Of a DNA stretch of 21,379 bases, positions 1-7,318 are shown in pieces (within the stretch, counting starts at the first letter, position 1; each line of letters starts with the position of its first letter). This DNA comes from Clostridia bacterium (GTDB lineage Bacteria > Bacillota_A > Clostridia > Oscillospirales > Acutalibacteraceae). The DNA lies in contig JAFPAK010000374.1 in assembly GCA_017390825.1 (NCBI GenBank), forward strand, positions 1-21,379, read 5' to 3'. The notes below the pieces were generated by a model. It ran no database searches and had not been told where the DNA came from. It was given only the letters and a program-made list of their open reading frames with translations. A program made the position numbers and the translations under genes.

Positions 1-75
1 CTCAATCTCTATTTTCGGGTTTCCTTTTTGCGTTGTTTAATTTTCAAGGTTCTTGCCGCTCCGTTTTTCGAGCGC
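1..75 (-). other. Probable rRNA-operon leader (start of transcript leaving the window)
   Basis: Read on the minus strand, this stretch contains GAACCTTGAAAATTAAACAA (about 50-31). That resembles the spacer/leader element found ahead of 16S or 23S rRNA in many Clostridia. It lies just downstream of the promoter at 110-82 and has no open frame. A small GC stem (CGCTC/GAGCG, about 57-74) sits near the expected start of the RNA. The rRNA genes themselves are outside the window, so a tRNA operon leader remains possible. Confidence 0.55.
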
Positions 76-81
76 TAGACT

Positions 82-110
82 ATAATACCAAATTACCTCT
101 CCTTTGTCAA
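82..110 (-). promoter_or_regulatory. Strong sigma-A promoter, rRNA-type, with A/T-rich UP element
   Basis: On the minus strand, -35 TTGACA (110-105) is separated by 17 bases from -10 TATTAT (87-82). Directly upstream (about 145-111) lies a run of A and T tracts typical of UP elements at stable-RNA promoters. The expected start is near 75. The promoter points left, out of the window. Confidence 0.8.
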
Positions 111-242
111 GTCTTTTTTTCAACTTTTTTTAAAAAAATTTTTGAACGAAATCATTCCATATATTGTTATAGCCAATATGCGCATAAATTATTCAAAATA
201 TTTAAAGATATATATACATTATTATATTGGGAGTGAATTACA

Positions 243-422
243 ATGCGAATTTCATTATCATCTTTTTTAAAAGGTATGGGTGCCGGCGTTATTGTTGGAA
301 TGGCAGTTCTTGCAACCGGTGAATACATTTGTGAGCACAACAAGTGTGCCAAGAAGAAAATCGGTCATGCTATGAAATCTGTCAGCGAGATAATGGAAAA
401 TGTATCATATATGCTTAAATAG
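243..422 (+). CDS. Small single-span membrane protein, 59 aa
   Basis: The frame opens with ATG after GGGAG (229-233, 9-base gap) and ends in TAG. The product begins MRISLSSFLKGMGAGVIVGM. A Gly/Ala/Val-rich hydrophobic segment spans roughly residues 10-30. It is followed by Cys30 and Cys35, a Lys cluster (AKKKIGHAMK), and an amphipathic tail ending SEIMENVSYMLK. The general plan (N-terminal helix with glycines, basic amphipathic tail) resembles small YtxH-like membrane proteins of Firmicutes, but no family can be assigned. It is transcribed divergently from the putative rRNA promoter. A weak candidate promoter is TTGAAC (142-147), 17 bases, TGTTAT (165-170). The GC-rich hairpin after the stop (424-436) has no T tract. 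The codon pattern and good RBS argue for a real gene. Confidence 0.6.
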   Translation: MRISLSSFLKGMGAGVIVGMAVLATGEYICEHNKCAKKKIGHAMKSVSEIMENVSYMLK

Positions 423-456
423 CCGGGGATTCCCCGTACATATGACAAGTTTTATG

Positions 457-485
457 TTGACAATTATGCGTTTGTACTATATAAT
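457..485 (+). promoter_or_regulatory. Perfect-consensus sigma-A promoter for the transglutaminase-dockerin gene
   Basis: TTGACA (457-462) and TATAAT (480-485) are separated by exactly 17 bases. The expected start near 492 leaves a leader of about 55 bases before the GTG at 548. No operator-like palindrome overlaps it, so high basal expression of the downstream pair is expected. Confidence 0.85.
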
Positions 486-547
486 AAATTTGCAAGAATA
501 TACTATATGTTCTTGTGGGTTTTTAACAAATTTAGGAGGTGGTTCCG

Positions 548-2008
548 GTGGATATTAAACCACAACATATAATATCAGCAATATTAGCAGTGGTGTTGAT
601 CTTCCTTGTTCCCTCGAGTGCATTCGCACAAACAGAGAGCACTGTTGAAATCAGCGCATATTATGCCGCATCTAACAATATTGACGATGATTTTAGTGAT
701 GTCGTTATTGCCGGATGGAACAGCATGGCGGGAAAAATAGATATTTCGCGCTTTGATATGTCGGTCGAAGAAGCGCAGGCTGCATATTTCTCGCTTATGA
801 ACATGCATCCTGAATATTTCTATGTTAATAACGCAAGCTCGATAAACTATTATTCTACAACCGGAATTGCATCTGCTATAGTGCCGAGCTATATTTTCAC
901 TAAATCCGAGCTACCCGCACGCAAGGCGGAATTTAATTCGGCTGTCGACGAAGCGCTGAAATGTGTTGACGATAATATGACGGATGTTGATAAGGCGCTT
1001 GCCATTCACGATTATATTTCATATATCAACGCATACGACCCAATTGCAGCAAAAGGTTCATATAATATAAATGATATTGATCTTACATCATTTTCCGCTT
1101 ATGGCTGTCTGGTTAAAAATGTGTCGGTTTGTCAGGGACTTTCGGATGCATATGCATTGCTTATGAACCGTCTCGGCATTGAATGTATCGTTACATTAAG
1201 CGATACTATGTCGCACGCATGGAACATCATCACCCTGAACGGCAAGAACTATCATATAGATCTCACTTGGGATGATCAGGGCTGCTATAACGATGAGACG
1301 TTGATGCCGATCCTTTCCTACTCAAATCACACTTATTTTCTGCTCAGTGACAGCGAGATCAAGGAAAAAGGACATAGCGGATGGGACAGCGAGCTTACTT
1401 GTTCTTCCTACACCGGCGACAAGTTCTGGAGTGATGTTCATACTCATATGAACTATAAAAACGGCTGTTGGTACTACATTCAGGAGGACGGAAAGATAAT
1501 TGAGCGTCAGAAAAACGGAACAGAAAAAGTAATATATACTATTCCTTCTGATACTTTCCGTTTACCGGACAATACCTATAAATGGTTGCCGAAATATTCC
1601 CGTCTTGTTGAGAACAACGGTTACCTTTATTTCACAACTGCAAAAAAGATAATGCGGTTGGACCTAGATACCGGTATTGCGAAGACTATTTATACCGCAA
1701 AGTTCACTTACGGCTATATTGTTGGACTTGGTATTGTTGACGGCGAGCTTAAATACGATCACTATATTGATCAGCAACAATGTGAGATACTTTTAAGCAC
1801 CGGATACAAGGCTTTCGATTCTCAGGTTGCCAGCGGAGATGTTGATCACGACGGAACGGTAAACGGTAAGGACGTTTTACAGCTTCGCAAGTATCTTGTA
1901 AAACTTACAGATGATGTCGATGAAAGCGAATCAGATCTTAACAATGACGGCAAAATCAATCTTAAAGATGTATTTTTACTCAGAAAGTCAATTATAGGTG
2001 TAGCATAA
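548..2008 (+). CDS. Secreted transglutaminase-like protein with C-terminal dockerin
   Basis: The start is GTG 548, because AGGAGGT (534-540) sits 7 bases upstream; the in-frame GTG at 539 overlaps that RBS. The product is 486 aa. Residues 1-27 form a signal peptide ending SSAFA. Residues about 135-245 form a transglutaminase/protease-like core with a visible Cys-His-Asp triad: C195 in SVCQGLSDAY, H223 in SHAWNI, D238 in HIDLTWDD. Residues about 270-425 are Tyr/Lys/Gly-rich with repeating turns, possibly a beta-propeller-like or substrate-binding region. Residues 430-486 are a dockerin with two EF-like loops (DVDHDGTVNGKD and DLNNDGKINLKD). Bacterial members of this superfamily act as cysteine peptidases or cross-linkers; the substrate here is unknown. 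The dockerin suggests docking onto a scaffoldin at the cell surface. The downstream esterase gene begins 3 bases after the stop. In repeat 2, the usual Gly at loop position 10 is Leu. Confidence 0.88.
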   Translation: MDIKPQHIISAILAVVLIFLVPSSAFAQTESTVEISAYYAASNNIDDDFSDVVIAGWNSMAGKIDISRFDMSVEEAQAAYFSLMNMHPEYFYVNNASSINYYSTTGIASAIVPSYIFTKSELPARKAEFNSAVDEALKCVDDNMTDVDKALAIHDYISYINAYDPIAAKGSYNINDIDLTSFSAYGCLVKNVSVCQGLSDAYALLMNRLGIECIVTLSDTMSHAWNIITLNGKNYHIDLTWDDQGCYNDETLMPILSYSNHTYFLLSDSEIKEKGHSGWDSELTCSSYTGDKFWSDVHTHMNYKNGCWYYIQEDGKIIERQKNGTEKVIYTIPSDTFRLPDNTYKWLPKYSRLVENNGYLYFTTAKKIMRLDLDTGIAKTIYTAKFTYGYIVGLGIVDGELKYDHYIDQQQCEILLSTGYKAFDSQVASGDVDHDGTVNGKDVLQLRKYLVKLTDDVDESESDLNNDGKINLKDVFLLRKSIIGVA

Positions 2009-2011
2009 ATA

Positions 2012-3013
2012 ATGAAATACAGTTTTGAAAAGTCACAACAACATTGGCGTGCGCTCGGTCGCACCGCATTGGAGAATGGCATTTTAAAATGCGAATTCAC
2101 CGCCTCCGGCTTCGAAACGGAAATAGATGCTGTCGGCGATGTTATACTTGAGTTTGAAATGAAGGGTATTGCAGGAATGTTTGCAGTTATCGTGAACAAC
2201 GATTACGGCCATATGCAGACTTACTACTTTCAGCCCGGCAAGCACCGTGCGATAATTGCAACGCTAACCGAAAAATCGGTAGTGCGTGTTGTAAAGCTCA
2301 CTGAATATTCAAGGATGCAGCTTGATCTTATCGGAATTGAGTTTGACGGCAAATTCGGTAAATGTCCTGACAGTAAGGCTTTAAAATTCGATTTTTACGG
2401 TGATTCTCTGACCTGTGGATACGGCAATCTCTCGACTAACCGCAATTCGCCCGATCCGTTTGGTGCGCTTGAGCACGGATATCTAACTTGGGCTGCGTTG
2501 CTTGCCCGTGAGTATGATGCCGATTTCAACTGTATATGTTGTTCGGGTCAAGGCTTTATATCCGATTGCGGCGGAAATAAAGAAGGTATTATTGATAAGT
2601 ACCGTGACTATGCATTGCCGAGCAAGGGCGTGCTTTGGGATTATTCAAAATATGTTGCTGATTATGTTTTTATCAACTTCGGTACGAACGATATAAATTG
2701 GTGTAAAAATTCAAACACACCGCTTGATACAGATCTGTTGTACAGCAAAGCCGAGGCGCTGACGGATAATATACGCCGCCATTATCCCGATTGTAACATT
2801 ATATGGGCATTGGGATTTGACAGCAGCAATCCATATTTTACGCAGATGGTGGATACATATAAAAAGATTGCTGAAAAAGACGGCAGAATGTATGTGATCG
2901 ACTGCCTTACCTGCAATCAGCTCGGCGGCGACTGGCACCCGAATCTTGATGATCATAAGCTGATATTTGAAAAACTGAAAAAGGAACTCGAAAAACTTAA
3001 TATCGGACTATAA
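2012..3013 (+). CDS. SGNH/GDSL hydrolase, carbohydrate esterase family 2-like, no signal peptide
   Basis: The product is 333 aa. Residues about 1-115 form a beta-rich N-terminal domain like the jelly-roll of CE2 esterases. An SGNH hydrolase domain follows, with block I FYGDSLTCGYG (Ser132), Gly in CSGQG, block III FGTND (224-227), and block V GGDWHPN (His309). The Asp at His-3 expected in most SGNH enzymes is absent. This matches CE2 enzymes, which are described as using a Ser-His dyad. CE2 members remove acetyl groups from xylan or mannan sugars; the acetyl substrate here is inferred. There is no signal peptide or dockerin, so it probably acts in the cytoplasm, for example on imported acetylated oligosaccharides. 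The ATG lies 3 bases after the upstream stop with a modest AGGTG, suggesting translational coupling. The dockerin esterase at 5273-7093 is a paralogue by shared motifs. Confidence 0.85.
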   Translation: MKYSFEKSQQHWRALGRTALENGILKCEFTASGFETEIDAVGDVILEFEMKGIAGMFAVIVNNDYGHMQTYYFQPGKHRAIIATLTEKSVVRVVKLTEYSRMQLDLIGIEFDGKFGKCPDSKALKFDFYGDSLTCGYGNLSTNRNSPDPFGALEHGYLTWAALLAREYDADFNCICCSGQGFISDCGGNKEGIIDKYRDYALPSKGVLWDYSKYVADYVFINFGTNDINWCKNSNTPLDTDLLYSKAEALTDNIRRHYPDCNIIWALGFDSSNPYFTQMVDTYKKIAEKDGRMYVIDCLTCNQLGGDWHPNLDDHKLIFEKLKKELEKLNIGL

Positions 3014-3019
3014 TAAGTC

Positions 3020-3055
3020 ACCCCTTGAAAGCTATGCTTTCAAGGGGTAATTTTA
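3020..3055 (+). terminator. Rho-independent terminator of the transglutaminase-esterase operon
   Basis: CCCCTTGAAAGC (3021-3032) pairs with GCTTTCAAGGGG (3036-3047) around a 3-base loop. An additional A-T pair (3020/3048) extends the stem, and TAATTTTATTT follows. It is a near-ideal intrinsic terminator on the plus strand. Confidence 0.92.
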
Positions 3056-3330
3056 TTTCATATCAAAACTCATCTGATAGATACTGCGCTCGCTATTATC
3101 CGCCGTTTCAATCATAAATTGAACGATAATATCGTTAGTTATATTTTCTGCACTATATTCGGTTGAAAATACATAGTATCCGTCTGATGACATATCGATA
3201 TCACCAATATAATAGCTGTGCTTAGTCTGGGTACCGGCGGAAACTATATATGCAATATCACCCCTTTGTAATCTTTCGTTTTACGACAATCAACAAGTTC
3301 GCCGTCTGTATAATGATAGACCAATTTGTC
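3053..3330 (-). pseudogene. Frameshifted 3' remnant of an unidentified gene
   Basis: On the minus strand one frame reads KLVYHYTDGELVDCRKTKDY and soon stops. A second frame opens at the same place and runs IAYIVSAGTQTKHSYYIGDI onward to SIYQMSFDMK and a TAA at 3055-3053. The frames join at a GGGG run (plus-strand CCCC 3261-3264). Adding one G there would fuse them as KDYKGGDIAYIV. The 5' end has no start codon or RBS and runs into the asnB upstream region, so only the end of a gene seems to remain. Composition (Tyr/Asp/Ser/Thr, alternating beta pattern) suggests an extracellular or lipoprotein domain, but I do not recognise the family. This remnant fills most of the 380 bases between the esterase and asnB. 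Confidence 0.6.
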
Positions 3331-3396
3331 AAGTACATTTAATATTTTTTTGCATATACTGAAAATGAGTATATCACGAGAAAAGAGAGATATTTT

Positions 3397-5223
3397 ATGT
3401 GTTCTATATGCGGAATGGTTGATTATTACGATAAGCGAAGACTCGATAAAGGAATACTTGAAAAAATGGGAAAAGCGCAAAAACACCGCGGCATTGACGC
3501 TTCGGGCATATATCTTGGCGAGGGTGCTTATATGCAACACAACCGCCTGGCGGTAATGGACCCCGAAAATGGCGCACAGCCTATGACAGCGGAGTTTTGC
3601 GGTGATCGCTACACTATCTGCTACAACGGCGAGATATACAATTCCGATGAGCTTCGTGCCGATCTGAAGAAGAAGGGTGCCTCATTCAAAACTGCCTGTG
3701 ACACCGAAACAGTACTTTGGAGCTACATCTGCTACGGTGACAGATGTGCAGAGCATCTTAACGGCATATTTGCATTTTGCGTGTATGATGAAAAAGAGCA
3801 ACGGATGTTTTTGGCACGTGACCGCTTCGGGATCAAACCGTTTTATTATGCAACAGTCGGCAGTACATTTCTGTTTGCATCGGAAGTAAAGGCGCTGCTG
3901 GTTCATCCGGACATCTCACACGATATTGATAAATACGGGCTGTGGCAGCTATTGTTTTTATCACCTGTAACAGCAAAGGGTAGCGGTATTTTTAAGGATA
4001 TATCAGAGCTGCTGCCCGCACATTGCGGATATTACGACCGCAACGGTTTACACCTACAAAAATATTGGAGCCTTGAGGCAAAGCGCCTTGATATAACTGC
4101 CGATGAAGCCGCCGAACAGACAAAGCAGCTTGTCTGCGATGCGATAGAACGCCAGCTTATCAGCGATGTTCCCCTTTGCACATTTTTATCCGGCGGACTT
4201 GACTCCTCTGTTATTACAGCGGTAGCGGCAAAAAGATACAAAGAGCTAGGTCGCACTCTTTGCACCTATTCCTTTGAGTATGAAGACAACAAGAAAAACT
4301 TTCATTCAACCCTTTTTCAGCCTCAAGGGGACGATGAATATGCAGTTTTTCTTGCGCGCGAGTTGAATACTGACCACACTGTCTTGACCGTACCTAATAA
4401 GACGGTTGCAGAATATCTGCCGAATGCCGCCCGGTTCCGTGATATGCCGGGGCAGGCTGACATCGACTCATCGCTATTGTATTTCTGCGAGCAAATAAAG
4501 AAGGAGCACACCGTTGCGATATCAGGGGAGTGCTCCGATGAGATATTCGGCGGTTATCCGTGGTTTTATCGTAAGGAAATGCTGCATTCAGACTTTTTCC
4601 CATGGATACATTCACCCTTTGCACGCATTGATCTGTTCGATGATAAGCTTGTCAACAAAAACGAAGGATATGAATATATCTCCTCCATTTACCGTGAAAG
4701 TATCAGCAACTGCCCCGTCTGTGAAGACGACACGGAAAGTATGAGAACATCACGCATTGCCACCTGCCTTTCAGTTGATTACTTTATGACAAATCTTTTA
4801 AACCGCAAGGACAGAATGAGTATGGCATCAAGTCTTGAGGTGCGTGTGCCGTTTGCTGACCACCGCATACTTGAATTTGTCTACAATGTGCCGTGGGAGA
4901 TCAAGTTTGAAAACAATGTGGAAAAGGCACTTTTGCGAAATGCAATGAAGGACTATCTGCCCGACAAGATACTCAATCGTAAGAAAAGCCCATATCCCAA
5001 AACTCATTCGCCCGAATATGAACAGTACTGCATAAAGATGCTGGAGCATCGTCTGAATAGCGGCGGCGCTCTTAGCAGTATGCTTGATAAGAAGGCGTAC
5101 TCCGATCTGTTGAATGCCGAAAATGTGACCTGGTTTGGTCAGCTTATGGGCAAGGCTCAGCTTATTGCGTGGCTGATACAGTTTGATGAATTCCTCAACG
5201 AATACAAGGTAAATATAGTATAA
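3397..5223 (+). CDS. asnB: Asparagine synthase (glutamine-hydrolysing)
   Basis: The 608-aa product has the length and two-domain plan of AsnB, which makes asparagine from aspartate, ATP and glutamine in the cytoplasm. The N-terminal class-II glutaminase domain starts with Cys2 (MCSICG) as nucleophile and includes HRGIDASG, CYNGEIYN and ARDRFGIKPFYY. The synthetase domain has the PPi-binding loop SGGLDSS (265-271), then SGECSDEIFGGYPW and RKDRMSMASSLEVRVPF. The glutaminase motif reads HRGID where HRGPD is usual. The start follows a modest purine-rich RBS (AGAGAGA, 3384-3390). A possible -10 TATACT (3355-3360) lies upstream without a convincing -35. It is convergent with the dockerin esterase and shares its terminator region. 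The fit to the family is full length with no broken motif. Confidence 0.95.
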   Translation: MCSICGMVDYYDKRRLDKGILEKMGKAQKHRGIDASGIYLGEGAYMQHNRLAVMDPENGAQPMTAEFCGDRYTICYNGEIYNSDELRADLKKKGASFKTACDTETVLWSYICYGDRCAEHLNGIFAFCVYDEKEQRMFLARDRFGIKPFYYATVGSTFLFASEVKALLVHPDISHDIDKYGLWQLLFLSPVTAKGSGIFKDISELLPAHCGYYDRNGLHLQKYWSLEAKRLDITADEAAEQTKQLVCDAIERQLISDVPLCTFLSGGLDSSVITAVAAKRYKELGRTLCTYSFEYEDNKKNFHSTLFQPQGDDEYAVFLARELNTDHTVLTVPNKTVAEYLPNAARFRDMPGQADIDSSLLYFCEQIKKEHTVAISGECSDEIFGGYPWFYRKEMLHSDFFPWIHSPFARIDLFDDKLVNKNEGYEYISSIYRESISNCPVCEDDTESMRTSRIATCLSVDYFMTNLLNRKDRMSMASSLEVRVPFADHRILEFVYNVPWEIKFENNVEKALLRNAMKDYLPDKILNRKKSPYPKTHSPEYEQYCIKMLEHRLNSGGALSSMLDKKAYSDLLNAENVTWFGQLMGKAQLIAWLIQFDEFLNEYKVNIV

Positions 5224-5235
5224 TAATATAAACAA

Positions 5236-5267
5236 AAAGCTATTGCACCGTCTGATGCAATAGCTTT
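5236..5267. terminator. Shared terminator between asnB and the dockerin esterase
   Basis: AAAGCTATTGCA (5236-5247) pairs perfectly with TGCAATAGCTTT (5256-5267) across an 8-base loop. On the minus strand it is followed by a T-rich tail (CTTTTTGTTT), so it is strongest for the dockerin gene. On the plus strand the tail is only TTTAAAAATT, and it may end asnB less efficiently. The same stem sequence recurs at 10051-10078. Confidence 0.85.
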
Positions 5268-5272
5268 AAAAA

Positions 5273-7093
5273 TTATAATTCTTTGATTAATTTTACAATA
5301 TACTTACGAAGCTGGAGTACATCCTTACCGTTTACACTGCCATCACGGTTACAATCGGCAGCAGCAAGAGTGATGTCATCCTCGCCGACCAGCTTGACGA
5401 TATACTTGCGAAGCTGAAGTACATCCTTGCCGTTAATGTTACCGTCGGAATTTACATCACCGATCGTATAGTTGGGATTTGTTACGGTGGTTGTGGTCGT
5501 AGTTGTTGTAGTTGTAGATGTGGTAACAACTGACGGTACTATCGGATTTGAAGGCTCTGTATCCTTTGGGTTTTCGGGTAAGGTAAGGTCGTTATCAGTA
5601 TAGAGCTTTGTAATATAATCTGCAAGTATCTTACCTGCTGCTTTATGCTGTGCAACATTCGGATGCGAGTCGCCACCTGACTGACCTGTAGATATCTTAA
5701 CTACATTAAGATAATCATACTCGCCGTCCAGTTCACCGAGCCATGTTGGAATCTTCTGATAATCACTGTCGCCCATCCAGTTCATACCGTAAACCCAAAT
5801 TATCTGACAATCGTCATTGCGCGAGCGAATATTGCTAATGAAGCTTCTGCAGCCATTCTTGAATTCAGTTTCGTCACACACTATCTTTTTATTGTTAAAA
5901 TAGCTGTGATCGTTTGTGCCGAGGTTGATAACAACAATATCTGCATCGTAGGAGAAATCCCATGTACCGCCGTTTATACCGGTTTTATCCCAATATGTTG
6001 ATATAAGCTTTGTTCTGTTATCATTACCGGCAATAACACCATGACCTGATGCCGCAATTGCGCTGAAATCAGCATCAAGCTCCTGAGCACAGTAAGAAGC
6101 ATAGGTTTGATATCCGTCCTGGAACTGCCAGCTCCATTTGCCTGAACCGCTGGAAATATTGCCATAGCCTGCGGTGATGGAGTCACCGTAAAATTCAAGC
6201 TTTAAGCCCTTTTCAGCAGGCGGTGCGCCATATTTTGCACCGTTGATAGTAACTGATTTAAAGGTGAAGTAGCCGAAATTATGCTCTGAAGCACGCACGA
6301 TGCGTATCTTATGCACACCCGCTGACATATTTGTATCAGCAGTGAATTTACCGGGACCGTCGATAGTGATACGAAGAGCGTTATTAAAATCTTCATCGAC
6401 TATGACATCTATATATCCGCTTGCGCTTGATGTAAGACGGAAGGTGATATCGCCTTCGCAAGTAGCTTTAAACTCAAAGCCGGAGGCGGTCATAGACATA
6501 CTCAAAGTTGTACCATCCATTACCGATCTGCCGAGCAGACGCATTGAATCGCTGAGCTGTTCCATATCATATGTAGTTTCAACATAGCCTTTTGTAACGG
6601 GCGCCGTTGTCGGCGGAGCCACTTTTGTGAGCACCATAGAGGGAACAAGCGTACCGTCAGAAATCATATCAAGCATCTGCTGACCTCTTGTCGACGCACT
6701 GTTATCTTCATCATAGATGGTAATGCTTAATGCAAAAACCCTTTCAGGCACAATCAAAGTATCACCTGTTTTGTAAATTGCAGTTGCAGCACTCGTGTTT
6801 GCAAGATTTACATAATTATCAGCAGAATCATAACCTCTTAAAACGAAGCTTACTCCGTCATCATCACAACCGGTATCAAACGAAAATTCATCACCGGGAT
6901 TGACTGAGAGCTTATCCTCTGCTGCAATACGGCTATTGTACTCAATAAATTTTCCTGTTGAATAATCATACTGACCAAGTACCCATTTTGCATTTTTAAG
7001 TACATCATCGCCCTCCTCTGCCGCAGTTGCAGAAAGCATAGCAAAGGAAAATAGCAAGCATGCACAAAGTAATATGCTTATTAATTTACGCAT
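5273..7093 (-). CDS. Secreted CE2-like SGNH esterase with Thr linker and dockerin
   Basis: The start is ATG 7093: AAGGGAG (7110-7104) precedes it, and the longer in-frame ATG at 7156 lies inside the promoter -35 box. The product is 606 aa. Residues 1-25 are a signal peptide (MRKLISILLCACLLF...SATAA). Residues about 26-175 form a beta-sandwich-like region, possibly carbohydrate-binding. Residues about 185-295 form a CE2-type jelly-roll. The SGNH catalytic domain has FYGDSITAGYG (Ser305), ASGHG, LGTND (392-395) and GGDSHPN (His477). Residues about 505-543 are a Pro/Thr linker with ten consecutive Thr. Residues 545-606 are a dockerin with loops DVNSDGNINGKD and DCNRDGSVNGKD. CE2 enzymes deacetylate plant hemicellulose sugars, so a role in a secreted plant-fibre complex is inferred. 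The exact substrate cannot be read from the sequence. It has its own promoter and stands as a single-gene unit. Confidence 0.9.
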   Translation of the reverse strand: MRKLISILLCACLLFSFAMLSATAAEEGDDVLKNAKWVLGQYDYSTGKFIEYNSRIAAEDKLSVNPGDEFSFDTGCDDDGVSFVLRGYDSADNYVNLANTSAATAIYKTGDTLIVPERVFALSITIYDEDNSASTRGQQMLDMISDGTLVPSMVLTKVAPPTTAPVTKGYVETTYDMEQLSDSMRLLGRSVMDGTTLSMSMTASGFEFKATCEGDITFRLTSSASGYIDVIVDEDFNNALRITIDGPGKFTADTNMSAGVHKIRIVRASEHNFGYFTFKSVTINGAKYGAPPAEKGLKLEFYGDSITAGYGNISSGSGKWSWQFQDGYQTYASYCAQELDADFSAIAASGHGVIAGNDNRTKLISTYWDKTGINGGTWDFSYDADIVVINLGTNDHSYFNNKKIVCDETEFKNGCRSFISNIRSRNDDCQIIWVYGMNWMGDSDYQKIPTWLGELDGEYDYLNVVKISTGQSGGDSHPNVAQHKAAGKILADYITKLYTDNDLTLPENPKDTEPSNPIVPSVVTTSTTTTTTTTTTVTNPNYTIGDVNSDGNINGKDVLQLRKYIVKLVGEDDITLAAADCNRDGSVNGKDVLQLRKYIVKLIKEL

Positions 7094-7127
7094 TTCATAA
7101 ACACTCCCTTGTTTTAATTTAATAAGT

Positions 7128-7156
7128 ATTATACCAAGTAAATTCTCTATTTTCAA
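7128..7156 (-). promoter_or_regulatory. Extended -10 sigma-A promoter of the dockerin esterase
   Basis: On the minus strand, TTGAAA (7156-7151), 17 bases, TATAAT (7133-7128), preceded by TG one base upstream (TGGTATAAT). The expected start is near 7121, about 28 bases before the ATG at 7093. This placement excludes the longer ORF start at 7156. Confidence 0.82.
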
Positions 7157-7256
7157 CGCAAAGTAAAAGATACAATATAAATTCGTTCAAAATCAATATA
7201 CTGAAAAGCGCAATTTTGTGTATTTCGCTAAAAATAAATTTTTTAGCAGTACACTA

Positions 7257-7285
7257 TTGCAAAATACCAAAAACAGTTGTAAAAT
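7257..7285 (+). promoter_or_regulatory. Candidate promoter for the MATE-mnmE pair
   Basis: TTGCAA (7257-7262), 17 bases, TAAAAT (7280-7285), 33 bases before the MATE start. It lies just after an A/T-rich hairpin (GCTAAAAA 7227-7234 with TTTTTAGC 7240-7247). It is a reasonable but not perfect sigma-A match. Confidence 0.6.
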
Positions 7286-7318
7286 GCACTCGATGTTTAG
7301 AATAAGAGGGCTATAGTT

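Noticed and set aside
33..236. 67-codon plus-strand frame at the left edge
   Set aside because: It crosses the rRNA-type promoter and its A/T tract, has no RBS, and the real small gene begins at 243 in another frame.
424..436. CGGGG/CCCCG hairpin after the 59-aa gene as a terminator
   Set aside because: Only 5 base pairs and no T tract; too weak to call.
3244..3540. 98-codon minus-strand frame starting inside asnB
   Set aside because: Its first two thirds are antisense to asnB and its upstream region. Only the last part, joined to another frame, looks like a gene remnant, reported as a pseudogene.
5480..5525. Thr-codon tract as a CRISPR or tandem-repeat array
   Set aside because: It encodes the Thr-rich linker of the dockerin esterase in frame; there are no spacers.
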